A stretch of 64,000 bases of DNA. It comes from Cordylochernes scorpioides. Taxonomy: Eukaryota > Arthropoda > Arachnida > Pseudoscorpiones > Chernetidae. Numbering within the stretch: the stretch's first letter is position 1; each line of letters starts with the position of its first letter. Location: NCBI GenBank assembly GCA_030710605.1, contig CP092876.1, forward strand, positions 58,395,252 to 58,459,251, written 5' to 3'. The position numbers were made by a program, and so were the translations under genes. The notes beneath the pieces are model-generated. The model ran no database searches. It was not told the DNA's origin and saw only the letters and a list, made by a program, of their open reading frames with translations. Below, piece by piece: positions 31,200 to 41,639 of the stretch.

Positions 31200-32087
31200 G
31201 TGATCACACCCACGCAGTGATTCTGGCTAATTACTTCGCGGTAGAAGGTTTGTTTATAAACACACGCAGCTAGCTCCTCAAGTTACTGAAGACAGCAGGC
31301 GCTTGTCAGGGGATTCTTTCTTTAATGTCACAAAAGCAAGTCAACACAATAATAACAATTCGAAACTATTGTAGATACGTATATTATATATTTATAATTG
31401 TAGGTATTTCTACTGTCCTCAAATCATATATCAATAGTTCATTTAAAATACCCATTCCAAGAGTCTAGCTTCAGTATCATTATAAAATAAAATCGAAAAA
31501 TGCAATATATCAGCGGTATGGTAGATTAAACTGGCGAAACCGCTGGGAGGGTTCACCACTGATGAGCCACTCCCCCCATTAATATTTCATTACAGTAATG
31601 GCAGTAGAAAATTGTTTAATTTTTAAAAGAATTATACGTGTCTATAATAGTTTCGAATTCTCATAACAGATGGTGCGCTAATGTATCATTCTACTAGCGG
31701 GTGTACCCGGCTCCGCCCGGGTTTTACTCGAGGGAAGTTGTTTTCTTGGCCGACTGTTTTACAAATGGTGTTATCTTAAAATTGCTTGTTTTGAATATTT
31801 TTTTAGATTGAGATTATTAGCTAGTATGTAAAAAAATTAACTCTGTTGAAATTTAATTTTGTATTTTATATAAATAAAATTAACTCTGTTGATTTTTTTT
31901 GTATTTAATCGATAACAGCGAAGTTACGCTTGTTAATGTTAGGAAAAATATTTTGATGTTAAGCAAAACCTGCTCCATCTCGTTTTACATAAATGTTGAA
32001 AATTTGGTCGAAATTGATGCATTGTAACGAAAGTTTTTAGCGAACACCACTTATGAAATTTCTATTTTATTAATATAGATATACAGT
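31200..32087. other. Unassigned; hammerhead-like hairpin repeat
   Basis: Positions 31358-31660 look like one element with imperfect end inverts (CGAAACTATTGTAGATACG / CGTGTCTATAATAGTTTCG). It contains TGGCGAAACCGC...CACTGATGAGCCA at 31532-31572. The fragment near 31695 (CTAGCGGGTGTACCCGGC) starts another GC-head element that runs to about 32080. Confidence 0.4.
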
Positions 32088-32490
32088 TACGAGCGTCATT
32101 CCTCATCTGTCACCGTTTGCTTTTTTTTTTTGGAATGGCGCCCTCCTATTGGTTGGCTACGAACACGCCACCTTTGCCCCCCCCCCCCCCCCCCCATCAT
32201 GCCTCACCCACTCGCTTTTACGTTTTTGTAACTATTGTGTTGGAGCGGGTCGCTCCTTAAATAAATGCATATATTAGTTAATAACTAAATGGAATCCTCT
32301 CTTTCCTTTTCCCAGTATGAGACGCCTACGGAAGCCAACAGTACATAGACAGATAAAGCACATAGGCTATAGTTATTAACTAACATATGCATTTATATAA
32401 GGCGCCAATTTATAATTGTAACAAATAGTATTTGAATCAAAACATTCAATCGGGTAAAACACGGGCGTTGCCCGGGTCATTCGACCAGTT
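32088..32490 (-). mobile_element. Dispersed element F, copy 3
   Basis: It is nearly identical to 940-1337 over its whole length, differing mainly in an expanded C run near 32178-32196. The high similarity implies a recent origin of both copies. Confidence 0.7.
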
Positions 32491-32612
32491 AGATTATATC
32501 CATGGTTTGCTAAAATACTATAACTAAGATTTCACCCTTCATCGTCGCATATCGTTCTGATATAAGCCGAATCGTTCTATATAGTATTAGAGTTTTAGAA
32601 ATAGGTCTAGTA

Positions 32613-32770
32613 CAACCTGCGGCTCTTTAGATGTGAAGCTGCGTGCAGTACTCGTATAGATTAAACTATTTATTGTTGGCAAGAAAACAAATTGTGGTTC
32701 TTTAAAAACTTAGAAATTTTGTAAATTGTAATTTTTGACTTTTCTGACTCAAAAGATTGCCGACCCCCTG
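32613..32770. mobile_element. hAT MITE, copy 3 (5' end lost)
   Basis: It begins at CAACCTGCGGCTCTTTAG and ends GATTGCCGACCCCCTG. The flanks are GTCTAGTA and TTCTAGTG, again TCTAG-centred. Confidence 0.7.
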
Positions 32771-32787
32771 TTCTAGTGAATCAAATT

Positions 32788-33425
32788 GGTGAAACCGCTG
32801 GGAGAGTTCATCACTGATGAGCCAAGCCCATTTACTATTTTTCATCGCAATAAGGACAATAGAGAGTTGGTTTTATTTGTAAAAGAAACATTCGTGTTTA
32901 ATAGTTGTATTTCTTATATATATATATATATATATATTAAGAAAAAGGCATCTCCTTATCGTGCAACTGAAAGTTGCTAATGGCTTGCGCCATCTATCGG
33001 AATAAATATCAACTATTCTCGTTGATTTTTAATTATTCCAGAATTGGCCAAATACCCATTCTTGATTAATCAAGAAAAGCTAACCACGGACGCGTTTCGG
33101 GCTGTTGGCCCTCATCAGCGTGGTGCAAGCTGTACCTCAACGACCAAAAAAATGGTCATTAAGGCATCCTGAAAAATCATGAAACGGGTAGTTAAGGCCA
33201 GAATTGCGTGAGAACGCTACACAATGTGAAAAAATAGTACAAATGTAATATTGTACTGGTTAGCTTTTCTTGATTAATCAAGAATGGGTATTTGGCCAAT
33301 TCTGGAATAATTAAAAATAAACGAGAATAGTTGATATTTATTCCGATAGATGGCGCAAGCCATTAGCAACTTTCAGTTGCACGATAAGGAGATGCCTTTT
33401 TCTTAATTTATGCACCTTATCCCAG
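32788..33425. mobile_element. Penelope-like repeat, inverted pair
   Basis: A segment of about 140 bp (CATCTCCTTATCGTGCAACT ... ATTCCAGAATTGGCC) occurs in + at 32938 and in reverse at 33255-33410. Between them are a 43-nt hammerhead motif and about 130 bp of unique sequence. Related copies are at 54512, 61895 and 62800. Inverted or tandem pseudo-LTRs carrying hammerheads are characteristic of Penelope-like elements. No reverse transcriptase or GIY-YIG frame was seen here. Confidence 0.6.
33083..33126 (-). ncRNA. Hammerhead ribozyme, copy 1
   Basis: Read on the - strand, a 5' arm ACCACG is followed by core CTGATGA, stem II GGGC-CAACA-GCCC, core GAAA, the minimal stem III ACGCGT, cleavage triplet GTC, and 3' arm CGTGGT. 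The two arms pair over 6 bp (stem I). All invariant core bases of a type I hammerhead are present, and cleavage is predicted between 33089 and 33088. The self-complementary ACGCGT stem III is as short as in hammerheads known from Penelope-like elements. Confidence 0.85.
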
Positions 33426-33429
33426 TACA

Positions 33430-33845
33430 ATATTACATTTGTACTATTTTTTCATATATATTGGATTTAATAAAAGATTTATTTTGCCAATATTTCGGCT
33501 GGCCGAACGCCAACCTTTATTTATATATATGGAGCGTTATTGCCTTATAATCATCAATAGAATCAAAGATAGAGTCTCATACTTCCAAGTCCATGCAGCC
33601 CTCAGGTTGAGAGAATGTAGATATTCTTTCGGGGCAGCCTCCACCTCAGCATCTGGTACAAAAGTCGTTATTTCAGAGATTTCTTGAGAGTTCTGAATAC
33701 ATAAAAGTTACTTGAAGAAAGGTCTGACTGTATCGTGAGTGGCCCAGACTTCCCATTCTTAGCTTTTGTTTATCGGTATTAGTGACAGACTTCGGTGTTT
33801 CACACAGCTCCAAGTCTTCAAGTGACATTCTGCTCAAGTCGACAA
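33430..33845. other. Unassigned
   Basis: Contains the hairpin TTTCGGCTGGCCGAACGCCA at about 33496 and no gene. Confidence 0.35.
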
Positions 33846-34255
33846 TGACAAAAATTACTTTCACGGGTTAACGCACAAAATACAATTTTCTATGGCCTAA
33901 AGTAACTTAACACACAGAAACGCGTACACTCAAGAGTACAACAACAACAGAAACGTAAATAAAACTCACCATTTGTTATATATAAAACAGTACTTATCTT
34001 TTATTGTAGTGTTGATAGGGAGGGGTTACACAGGTATGACAGGAGACTACTAAACACGGACACAGAGAACACTCTCAGCGTCTCCACACAACTCACTCCT
34101 GGGAAAGACATACCTATGGTCCTCCCTTATATACAAACATGGTCACATTTGTCCAATGACGTGGGAGATCGGTTCACTTAACAAAACAAACAACATTCTT
34201 CTCTCCAAACACTGAGAAAACTGCTTTTGTTTGTCAAAATAATTTGACAACAGCA
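33846..34255 (-). mobile_element. Solo LTR, family C, copy 1
   Basis: On the - strand it begins TGCTGTTGTCAAATTATTTT, has TATATAAGGGAGGACC promoter-like sequence and an ACAATAAAAG polyadenylation signal, and ends TTTTTGTCA. Copies lie at 34837-35443 (+) and 45065-45512 (+). No matching 5-bp target duplication was found here. Confidence 0.7.
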
Positions 34256-34293
34256 CCGATGGTGTACGGACTGTAGAGATATTTGTCCTAGAC

Positions 34294-34495
34294 CATGGGT
34301 CGGTAACCTGCGGCTCGCGAGCCACATGCGGGTCTTAGGATGTGAAGCTGCGTGTAGTACTCGTATAAATAAAGTCTTTATTCATTCGAGTACTATTTAT
34401 TGTTGGCAAGAAAACATTTTGTGGCTCTTTAAAAACTTTGTAAATTTGTAAAATGTAATTTTTGACTCTTATGACTCAAAAGGTCGCCGATCCTG
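34294..34495. mobile_element. hAT MITE, copy 2
   Basis: CATGGGTCGGTAACCTGCGG at the left; GGTCGCCGATCCTG at the right. The flanks TCCTAGAC and TTCTAGAC match at 7 of 8 positions, a clear hAT-type target duplication. Confidence 0.8.
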
Positions 34496-34721
34496 TTCTA
34501 GACGGATGGTATTCTTCTTTAAATCCCCATTGGGCCATTAAAAGCTGGATCACACCTCTTCATGCTTCTTTGGCTGGACGTATTAACGGTCATTTTTAAC
34601 GTAGTTTTTTTACTATAATAACTATTATTAGTTTAAAACTTCACACACACACACACACATTTATCAATAGATATATCTTTATTCTTCTAATTCCGTTCTG
34701 TGTGTTTGCTTAAGGCTCTCT

Positions 34722-34751
34722 CTCTCGGCCTTTTGGCTAAGATCAAAGTGT
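34722..34751 (+). ncRNA. U2 snRNA 5' fragment (pseudogene)
   Basis: CTCTCGGCCTTTTGGCTAAG plus ATCAAAGTG matches the conserved 5' end of U2 snRNA. The branch-point-binding region and everything after it do not match, so it is a truncated copy, perhaps the head of a SINE. Confidence 0.7.
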
Positions 34752-34836
34752 TTCTCTCTATTTTCTCTTGAGAGAAGCGGGGCATTTAAACTTATCTATT
34801 GCGCGCATCAAGTATGTATATACAGGTGGCATGATA

Positions 34837-35443
34837 TGCTGTCAAATTATTTTTACAAACAAAAGCAGTTTTCTCAGTGTTTGGAGGGAAGAATGTTGTT
34901 TGTTTGTTAAGTGAACCGATCTCCCACGTCATTGGACAAATGTGACCATATTTGTATGTAAGGGAGGACCATAGGTATGTCTTTCACAGGAGTGAGTTGT
35001 GTGGAGACGCTTAAAGTGTTCTCTGTGTCCGTTTTTGGTGGTCTCCTGTCATACCTGTGTAACCCCGGTCCGCTCCCTATTAACGCTACAATAAAAGTTA
35101 AGTACTGTTTTTTATATATATTTATAATAAATCGTGAATTTTTATTCACGCCCTTTTTACTAGTTGTTGTAGTCTTTTTTTTCCATAATATTTTATTTGA
35201 AAGGTTGAAGATGAAAAAGTTATTAGAGAGCTCGGTGGTGTACAGCAATTGGCCATAGGTCACGATGGACAACAAATAAATGGATGTGACTTCAACTTCG
35301 AAGCAGGGTTTGAAACAATTCAATCGAGATCGACATGATTTGTTGTTGTACTCTTGTGTGTACGCTTTCCTGTGTGTTACTTTCACTTTAGGCCCTAGTA
35401 AATATAACTTTGTGTGTTAACCCGTTAAAGCTAAGTTTTGTCA
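34837..35443 (+). mobile_element. Solo LTR, family C, copy 2
   Basis: It matches copy 1 in the opposite orientation (TGCTGTCAAATTATTTT to TTTTGTCA). An additional stretch of about 200 bp lies between about 35115 and 35340. With copy 1 it forms an inverted pair about 0.6 kb apart. Confidence 0.7.
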
Positions 35444-35734
35444 ATACGTCTTCCACTGGATGGATAACTTGAGATGCAGTCTTAGATAATTGTGGCGGTG
35501 GCTGGCTTAAACAGGCCATTGATCAATTCGATCGATAGGGAGATTGGAAGTCATTTATCGCAGCTGACTTCATCTAGCTACTTGGTCTTGATAGACTTAG
35601 AGAATATAATGAGGAATATAACAATTAATCAGATCTATGCATGCATATTGCACTATGGATATATGTTAGGGGGTATTTTGTATTATATATTATAATATTT
35701 TATACTGTATTCCTCCATTTTTTATACTAAACTA

Positions 35735-36416
35735 GACGAATGACCCGGCTTCGCCCGGGAATTCAGGAGTACATAAAAACGAATAAACGCCGTTAAGATG
35801 CTAATAATATGTACATTTAAATATTAGGAGAGATTTTGCATATTGCTTGATATTAGAATATTTTATTAAGTTAGTTTGTATTTTTTTGCATATTGACTAT
35901 TGTTTGTTCAATTTTAAGAATTTTCATATTAACTGTAACTTTTATTTATTATATAAAAAACAAACAAAGGCCAGAACAAAAATTAATAAAAAATACGAAA
36001 GCCATTGTTTACATACAGTAACGCTAATTTTGTAAAGTTTTTTTTTTTAATTGCATTGTGTGCACTTACCGTAACTTAGTAATATAAATTTCTCTCTCAA
36101 TACTTTTGTAAAAAAAAGTGACACTCGTATAAAAAGATATTTTAAAAAAAGTACGCAAGCAACTTGAAAAGCAAGCAGAACGCTCATTGGTCGCTTAATT
36201 GGCCTCGTGTTGTTACTTCGCCTCGTATTTACTCCGCGTAAAAAAAAAAGTTCTTCAAATGAAAAAAAGAAATAGCCAAAAATACTAATCAAAATGTAGC
36301 CGAAAATTTTCCTCGGGTGTATAAAAAGCGACATGCAAAATTTGGTACCAATTGGTTCAGTAGTTTTTGAGTTTATCGCGAAACAGACAGACATTGACTT
36401 TTATATATACGAGTAT
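35735..36416 (+). mobile_element. GC-head element without VNTR, copy 3
   Basis: The head is CTAGACGAATGACCCGGCTTC and the tail ACAGACAGACATTGAC + TTTATATATACGAG. Same head/tail logic as the composite elements at 1350 and 15086 but without the minisatellite. No coding. Positions 35444-35734 have no named feature. Confidence 0.6.
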
Positions 36417-37190
36417 AGAGATTTGTCAATTCAATTGCCATCTATCGCTAAAATTTGTAACAAATAAATTTACTTGCAATGTGTTTCTTTTCAATAATAT
36501 CATCAAATATTATCTCTGCAGACCTTACTGCATCAATTGCTATCTAATCGATAAAATTTGTAACAAATAAATTTCCTGGCAATGTGTTTCTTTTCAATAA
36601 TATCATCAAATATTATCTTTACAGACCTTACTGCATCAATTGCATTATATCGGTAAAATTTGTAACAAATAAATTTACTGGCAATGTGTTTCTTTTCAAT
36701 AATATCATTAAATATTATCTCTACAGACCTTACTGCATCAATTGTCATCTATCGATAAAATTTGTAATCATTCTTTTCAATAATATCATCAAATGTCATC
36801 TCTACAGACCTTACTGTAATGATTACAAATTTTATCGATAGATGACAATTGATGCAGTAAGGTCTGTAAACATAATATTTGATGATATTATTGAAAAGAA
36901 ACACATTGCCAGGAAATTTATTTGTTACAAATTTTATCGATTAGATAGCAATTGATGCAGTAAGGTCTGCAGAGATAATATTTGATGATATTATTGAAAA
37001 GAAACACATTGCAAGTAAATTTATTTGTTACAAATTTTAGCGATAGATGGCAATTGTGAATTGACAAATCTCTATACAAATAAATTTCCAGGCAATGTGT
37101 TTCTTTTCAATAATATCATCAAATGTCATCTCTACAGACCTTACTGTAAACACATTGCCTGGAAATTTATTTGTTACAAACTAAATTTGT
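36417..37190. repeat. Tandem 115-bp repeats in inverted arrangement
   Basis: Units of about 115 bp (CAATTGCCATCTATCG ... AACAAATAAATTTAC ... CAATAATATCATCAAATATT) repeat about 3.5 times forward from 36420 to 36810. They then repeat about 2 times in reverse complement to 37076, followed by a small forward/reverse pair to 37190. The outer arms (36417-36640 and 36845-37076) are near-exact reverse complements. Positions 37191-37609 show no named feature. Confidence 0.85.
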
Positions 37191-37609
37191 CTTTAGTATA
37201 AACTATAAACCAACATTTATTTTTTTCAAAATTAAACAAAAAAATTATCCTCTCTCACCAGGAGATAAAAAGAGATAGAAAAACTATTTCTTCACCTTGG
37301 CTATTATTAGAAATTTGAAAAATCATTATCACATCATTCTGTCTTTCTTCTTTTTCTATAGAACTTTTTCTTGGCTTATTCCCTTTATACCCAGCATATG
37401 ACGCGTAACAGCCGAAGCTCCGCTCTGGAAGAGGTTTTTAGAGCCACAATTCTCTAATTAATTATTTTTTTAGAAAATCAAAAAACAAACTTTTTATGAT
37501 TTAATGTCACTGTACTTAGTATCTAAGTTAAAAATATATTTTATCTTATTTGTATCATATACATGTTTATATATATAATTGTGAAAAAAGCGCATATCTC
37601 CCATTAAAT

Positions 37610-37830
37610 ATTTATTCAGGTGAACGACTTAAGACACGAAAGACATTTTGGCAGTTTCGGCTGATTTCATAACTCCTCCCTCAAGATGTCAAGGAATAGC
37701 CGCCTCTCTGTACTGATAAGGGTCATAGCCCAAAACCATAATGTTTATATTGGTTTTGATCATATTTGACAAAAGCTGGTATCGTGGCTTATTCGGTGAT
37801 TGTAATCTGCCCCTTGTGCTTTTTGCACAT
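37610..37830 (+). mobile_element. Penelope-like fragment with decayed hammerhead
   Basis: Parallel to 38990-39180 over about 200 bp (GAATAGCCGCCTCTCTGTAC, GTGGCTTATTCGG). The hammerhead core is damaged: CTGATAA instead of CTGANGA (37713) and AAAA instead of GAAA, although stem II GGGT-CAT-AGCCC is kept. Confidence 0.55.
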
Positions 37831-37904
37831 GGATACCCTAAACACTTTATATCTATTTTCAATATAAGTAATTGAAAGCATTTAATTGGATATTAAAATA
37901 TTTT

Positions 37905-37990
37905 AAACTCAAAAGGATCTTCTTCTATAGAACATGTTTATTTCGCTAGCAAAATAAACATGTTCTATAGAAGAAGCTCCTTTTGAGTTT
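37905..37990. repeat. Near-perfect 86-bp palindrome
   Basis: Arms of about 39 bp (AACTCAAAAGGATCTTCTTC onward) are reverse complements with one mismatch around the centre CGCTAGCA. Role unknown. Positions 37991-38456 show only AT-rich sequence. Confidence 0.9.
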
Positions 37991-38456
37991 ATAATCTTAC
38001 AATATTGTTATGGTAATTTTGATGTCTACATTTTTTTAATTGAAAAGTTAAATATACACTGCTATTCTTATGGTTGAAAAATAGCGTTTTTGAATTTTGA
38101 CATCATTTTTTTCAGACCCAAGTGAAATATATAAAAATATATCTTGCTCGAAGAAGATTTATAAAACTTGACACATCTTTTTACAATAAAAATGTACTGT
38201 AATATATATTTTTAAATTCGCATTTGTATATATTGGAAAATATAAATTAACTAATAATTTAGGATTATATGTTTTTTAAAGACATGTAATGGTTTGTTTA
38301 AATTCACATTGAACTTTCAAGTAGATAATAAAAAGTCTGTATGACTTAAGTACAGACGTTTGGTGTCTATACAGTCATCTTACATTCATCTGGAAAACAC
38401 ATTAATGGTTCATGTAATAAACGAGTAATATCTCTTTCTTTAATTGTGCGTTAAAA

Positions 38457-38775
38457 CGATGGTACTGAACTCCACCTTTGCCGGTCCCAAGCCCGAATGA
38501 AAAAGGAGGAGGGGGAGCAGTAACAAGCTCACTAAAAAACCTGGGCTCAGCTAGTCCGGCCGATAGTACCCTGTAAGGGCTCCTAATCCAGGGATACAGG
38601 ATGAGCAGCGTTTGTAACTCCATGTTAGGAGTGGCTGCACATGGCGTCTGTTCCTCATGTCAGAGGCGGCCATTTCTTTTGGAGCTAAGTAGTGCTCCCA
38701 GTCTTAATGACAAAGGCAGACGCATTCTACTTCACCCAGTACCCTAATATGATTGAGTGGAGATAAGAAAGAAGA
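38457..38775 (-). repeat. Dispersed repeat E3, copy 4
   Basis: Reverse-orientation copy of 19770-20140, including the GGGCTTGGGACCGG end and the segment with the 63-codon frame, here interrupted. Confidence 0.7.
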
Positions 38776-38949
38776 AGAAGGCGATGGCACTGTACATTAC
38801 CCTAGTAAATTTCTTAACTAGTGATGATAAAGAATGAGTCACACCAGTTTTGGCAAATTCATACAAAAGCCAACCTTGCACAATGCAATCGTTCTGATAT
38901 ATAATTAAAGGGAGAGATGTCTCGTTTGATACACAAATATCATCCTCCC

Positions 38950-39290
38950 GCAACTTTATGTTGTAATCTTGCCTAAAAATTGGCCTTTGCCACTTCACCA
39001 GCTTAAACACCTGTTTGGTGAATTCGACCGATTTCTTAACTCCTCTCATAGGATGTTATGAAATCGAAGCCGCCTCTGTACTGATGAGGGCCAAAGACCG
39101 AAACCGATAGTATACAGGTTGTTGGCTTTTTGTCTGAATTTTCCAAAACTGGTGTTGTGGCTCATTCTTTTATTATTACTAGTAAAGTTTTTTACTAGAG
39201 TGATGCCCAGTGTGCCATCGTATTGATGCAAAATTAAAGGAAGAAGTGCCTCTTTTGGTACATGAATATCATCCTTCTGCAACTTTATGT
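38950..39290 (+). mobile_element. Penelope-like fragment with hammerhead
   Basis: Shares sequence with 37610-37830 and, at its right end (ACATGAATATCATCCTTCTG), with 63290-63365. It contains the hammerhead at 39073. No reverse transcriptase seen. Positions 39291-39790 hold no named feature. Confidence 0.5.
39073..39118 (+). ncRNA. Hammerhead ribozyme, copy 3
   Basis: 5' arm CCTCTGTA, core CTGATGA, stem II GGGC-CAAA-GACC (one mismatch), core GAAA, short stem III (A-U, C-G around CGATA), cleavage triplet GTA, 3' arm TACAGG. TGTA/TACA and CC/GG pair to form stem I with a UC bulge. All invariant core bases are intact. Confidence 0.65.
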
Positions 39291-39796
39291 TATAAATAGT
39301 CTATATTTTGTATATTAAAAACCTAGATGAAACCGGGGCTACAAAAATCAGAAAATGAAGGAACGATATGTTAAGAGTGGTGATCCTAAATTCCTCTCAC
39401 AGCCCAGCATATTTAGAAGAAACAGAATGTCACTTCTGAAGCCTTGCGTCAAAAAACTTTCCCTCGGGTAAAAGCCGGGCCAACCCGGGGGTGGGAGAGG
39501 AGATTCGCTAGTAAATCATATAAATTCTGTGTGGATTTATACATTTAGAGTGCGTGGACAGATAAATATCCTTAGTGTTTGTAAAGAAAGTCAAACGCTA
39601 AGTTCGCGATATACTGTGTCAGCAGGTCTGAGATGCTCTCCAGACCCCACAACCATCATCGCTGTGAAGACGTCACCCGATGTTCCATTCTTCATAAATA
39701 CAAGGTTGTCCCAAAATTTCGTAAACACTTGCAAAAATATGAAATAACAATATTTACGCCGTTATGTATAATATCTTTGTATTATGTATAAAATAA

Positions 39797-40122
39797 TTGT
39801 ATTATGTGGATGGCACAAGAACCTATAGGATATGCAACAACTGTCCTGGTGTGGAACTAACACCTACCCACATATTCTCATGCCCAGCAATGGCCGCAGC
39901 CTTGCAGAAAATTGACATGGACCCAGAGCAGCAGCTTTACACACCCAAGATAGTGGACATTGCGACTGCTGTGATAGAGAGATTTTGAGATTTAAAAATA
40001 TTTTATTGACCTCATACACAAGTCAATGGTAGTAGTATATATAGTAAAATGTATATAGTATATAGTAAAAATGGATAAAATAAAAGGCATCTGAGGCTCT
40101 TCATTGGACACGACAACAACAA
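39797..40122 (+). pseudogene. LINE ORF2 C terminus and tail (family Lb)
   Basis: The frame reads CNNCPGVELTPTHIFSCPAM and continues through KIDMDPEQQLYTPKIVDIA to a stop at 39986, then a 3' UTR and tail GACACGACAACAACAACAA. The CxxC...THIFSCP motif marks the end of LINE ORF2. Only this end is present (5' truncated). Positions 40123-40592 show no named feature. Confidence 0.75.
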
Positions 40123-40592
40123 CAATTGTATTATGTATTATTATGTATTCATCGTAATAATATTATTCGCCAAATAATAAGAAAAACATTTTAAGAAAAA
40201 CATGAACTTTTGGGACAACCTTATATTAATTCCCATCAAAATTATTGATATATGAATTTTTAAAATTGGAATCTTGTTTACGAGCACTTTTCCAAATTTC
40301 CAGGGCACTTTAAAATTGTTCACTTCCTACTCTTAAGGAGGCTTCTAGGAAATGCAATGCAAAATTGGCCAGCTGCTGGCTTGTTAGCGCAACAAGGCGC
40401 AGGGTCAAGTGGTCATTGTGGGGGTCGCGGGTCCTCTCACGGCTGTCGACAGACCGCCGCCACAGTTCTTCTCACATTTCAGGTGTTAAAACATTTTAGA
40501 ATATTTATAGAATGCTATTTCTACCAGAAAGCACAAGAACTCTTCAAGTTGAACTTGGTGGGTTGGTGAGTAAGTAACTTTTAGTAAAACTA

Positions 40593-40908
40593 TAGTTAAA
40601 ACTTCACTAAAACGAACCCAGGATATATGGAACGATTTCCGATTTTGCGTGTCATCCTTTCACAGGGGTCATGCTAATCTCTGTATCGTTCTAATTTTAG
40701 CATATGTATCGCCGAACAAGCGTGTACTTAACACGAACCCAGGATATAGCGAACCTTCCCTTAAAATCTTTAATTCCATTCCATTTAAAAATAACTTTAA
40801 ATAACTAACTTTCGCTATTACGAACCCGATCTTAAGTCCAATATATAGCAAACCAATGCTAAAGTGAAGTAGAGCCTCATTGGGATTCGCTGAAGCGAGG
40901 CTTTACTG
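40593..40908. mobile_element. Pogo-like MITE interrupted by a U6 insertion
   Basis: Left end TAGTTAAAACTTCACTAAAA, right end GAAGCGAGGCTTTACTG followed by TA. Internal sub-repeats CGAACCC occur several times. A U6 retropseudogene sits in its left part. Confidence 0.6.
40628..40732 (-). pseudogene. U6 snRNA retropseudogene
   Basis: The - strand matches U6 snRNA in order: TTCGGC, ACATATGCTAAAATTAG, AACGATACAGAG, TTAGCATGACCCCTG, AAGGATGACACGC, CGTTCCATAT. Three bases are missing next to the ACAGAGA box and the GCGCAAGG loop is altered, so it is not functional. A 16-bp direct repeat (ACGAACCCAGGATATA at 40612 and 40733) flanks it exactly, the signature of LINE-mediated retroposition. Confidence 0.9.
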
Positions 40909-41639
40909 TATTTATTCCAACCATAGTATATTCCAATGGTATATATACATATTATATAACTCAAAAGAAGAATAATAGTTTTCAATAGAATTCTGTATGC
41001 TATAATTTGATTCTAATTCTTTTATACTTCCTTTAACTAGCCCTTCTTTTTAATACTGTTTTGTACTGCTCATTATTTCAAATTAAATGGAATCAATTAT
41101 AGGAAATATAAAAGATACAAAAAGATGGGAGTTGAGTAAAATATTGCTTTCTTAAAGATACACACATTGAATAGAAACATGGTAAGAATATAACAAGTAA
41201 AAACAATATTGTGTTTACCTTTTGTGTGTGTGCGTGTGTATATTTTTGTTTAAAATATATATATATATATATATGTTATGATAGGAAAAAAAAAAGATTT
41301 TTTCTGTTTGATTTTTGATTATTAGAGTTATATATAATTAATACTTGATGCTAATTATTTGGAGAATAGAGATATTTGTTGAGCAGTCGTGGCAATGATA
41401 AATAAAATCAGTTATCAAAATAGATTTAATTGAACTTATGGAATATATAAAAAACATGGTTTGATAAAAGTACTGCCTGGCTTAAGGCGAGTAGAATAAG
41501 GAAAACATTAGATTATTTACATAATGTACAAAAGTTTTGAGCCGGCCATTGGGATAAAACAACAACGAGTTTCTATAGGGGAAGCGTGACCTCTGGCGGT
41601 CGATTTAACAGAGTATTTGAATCTATGAAATTATAATTT
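40909..41639. other. Unassigned AT-rich stretch
   Basis: Low-complexity (AT)n near 41257 and nothing else I can name. Confidence 0.4.
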
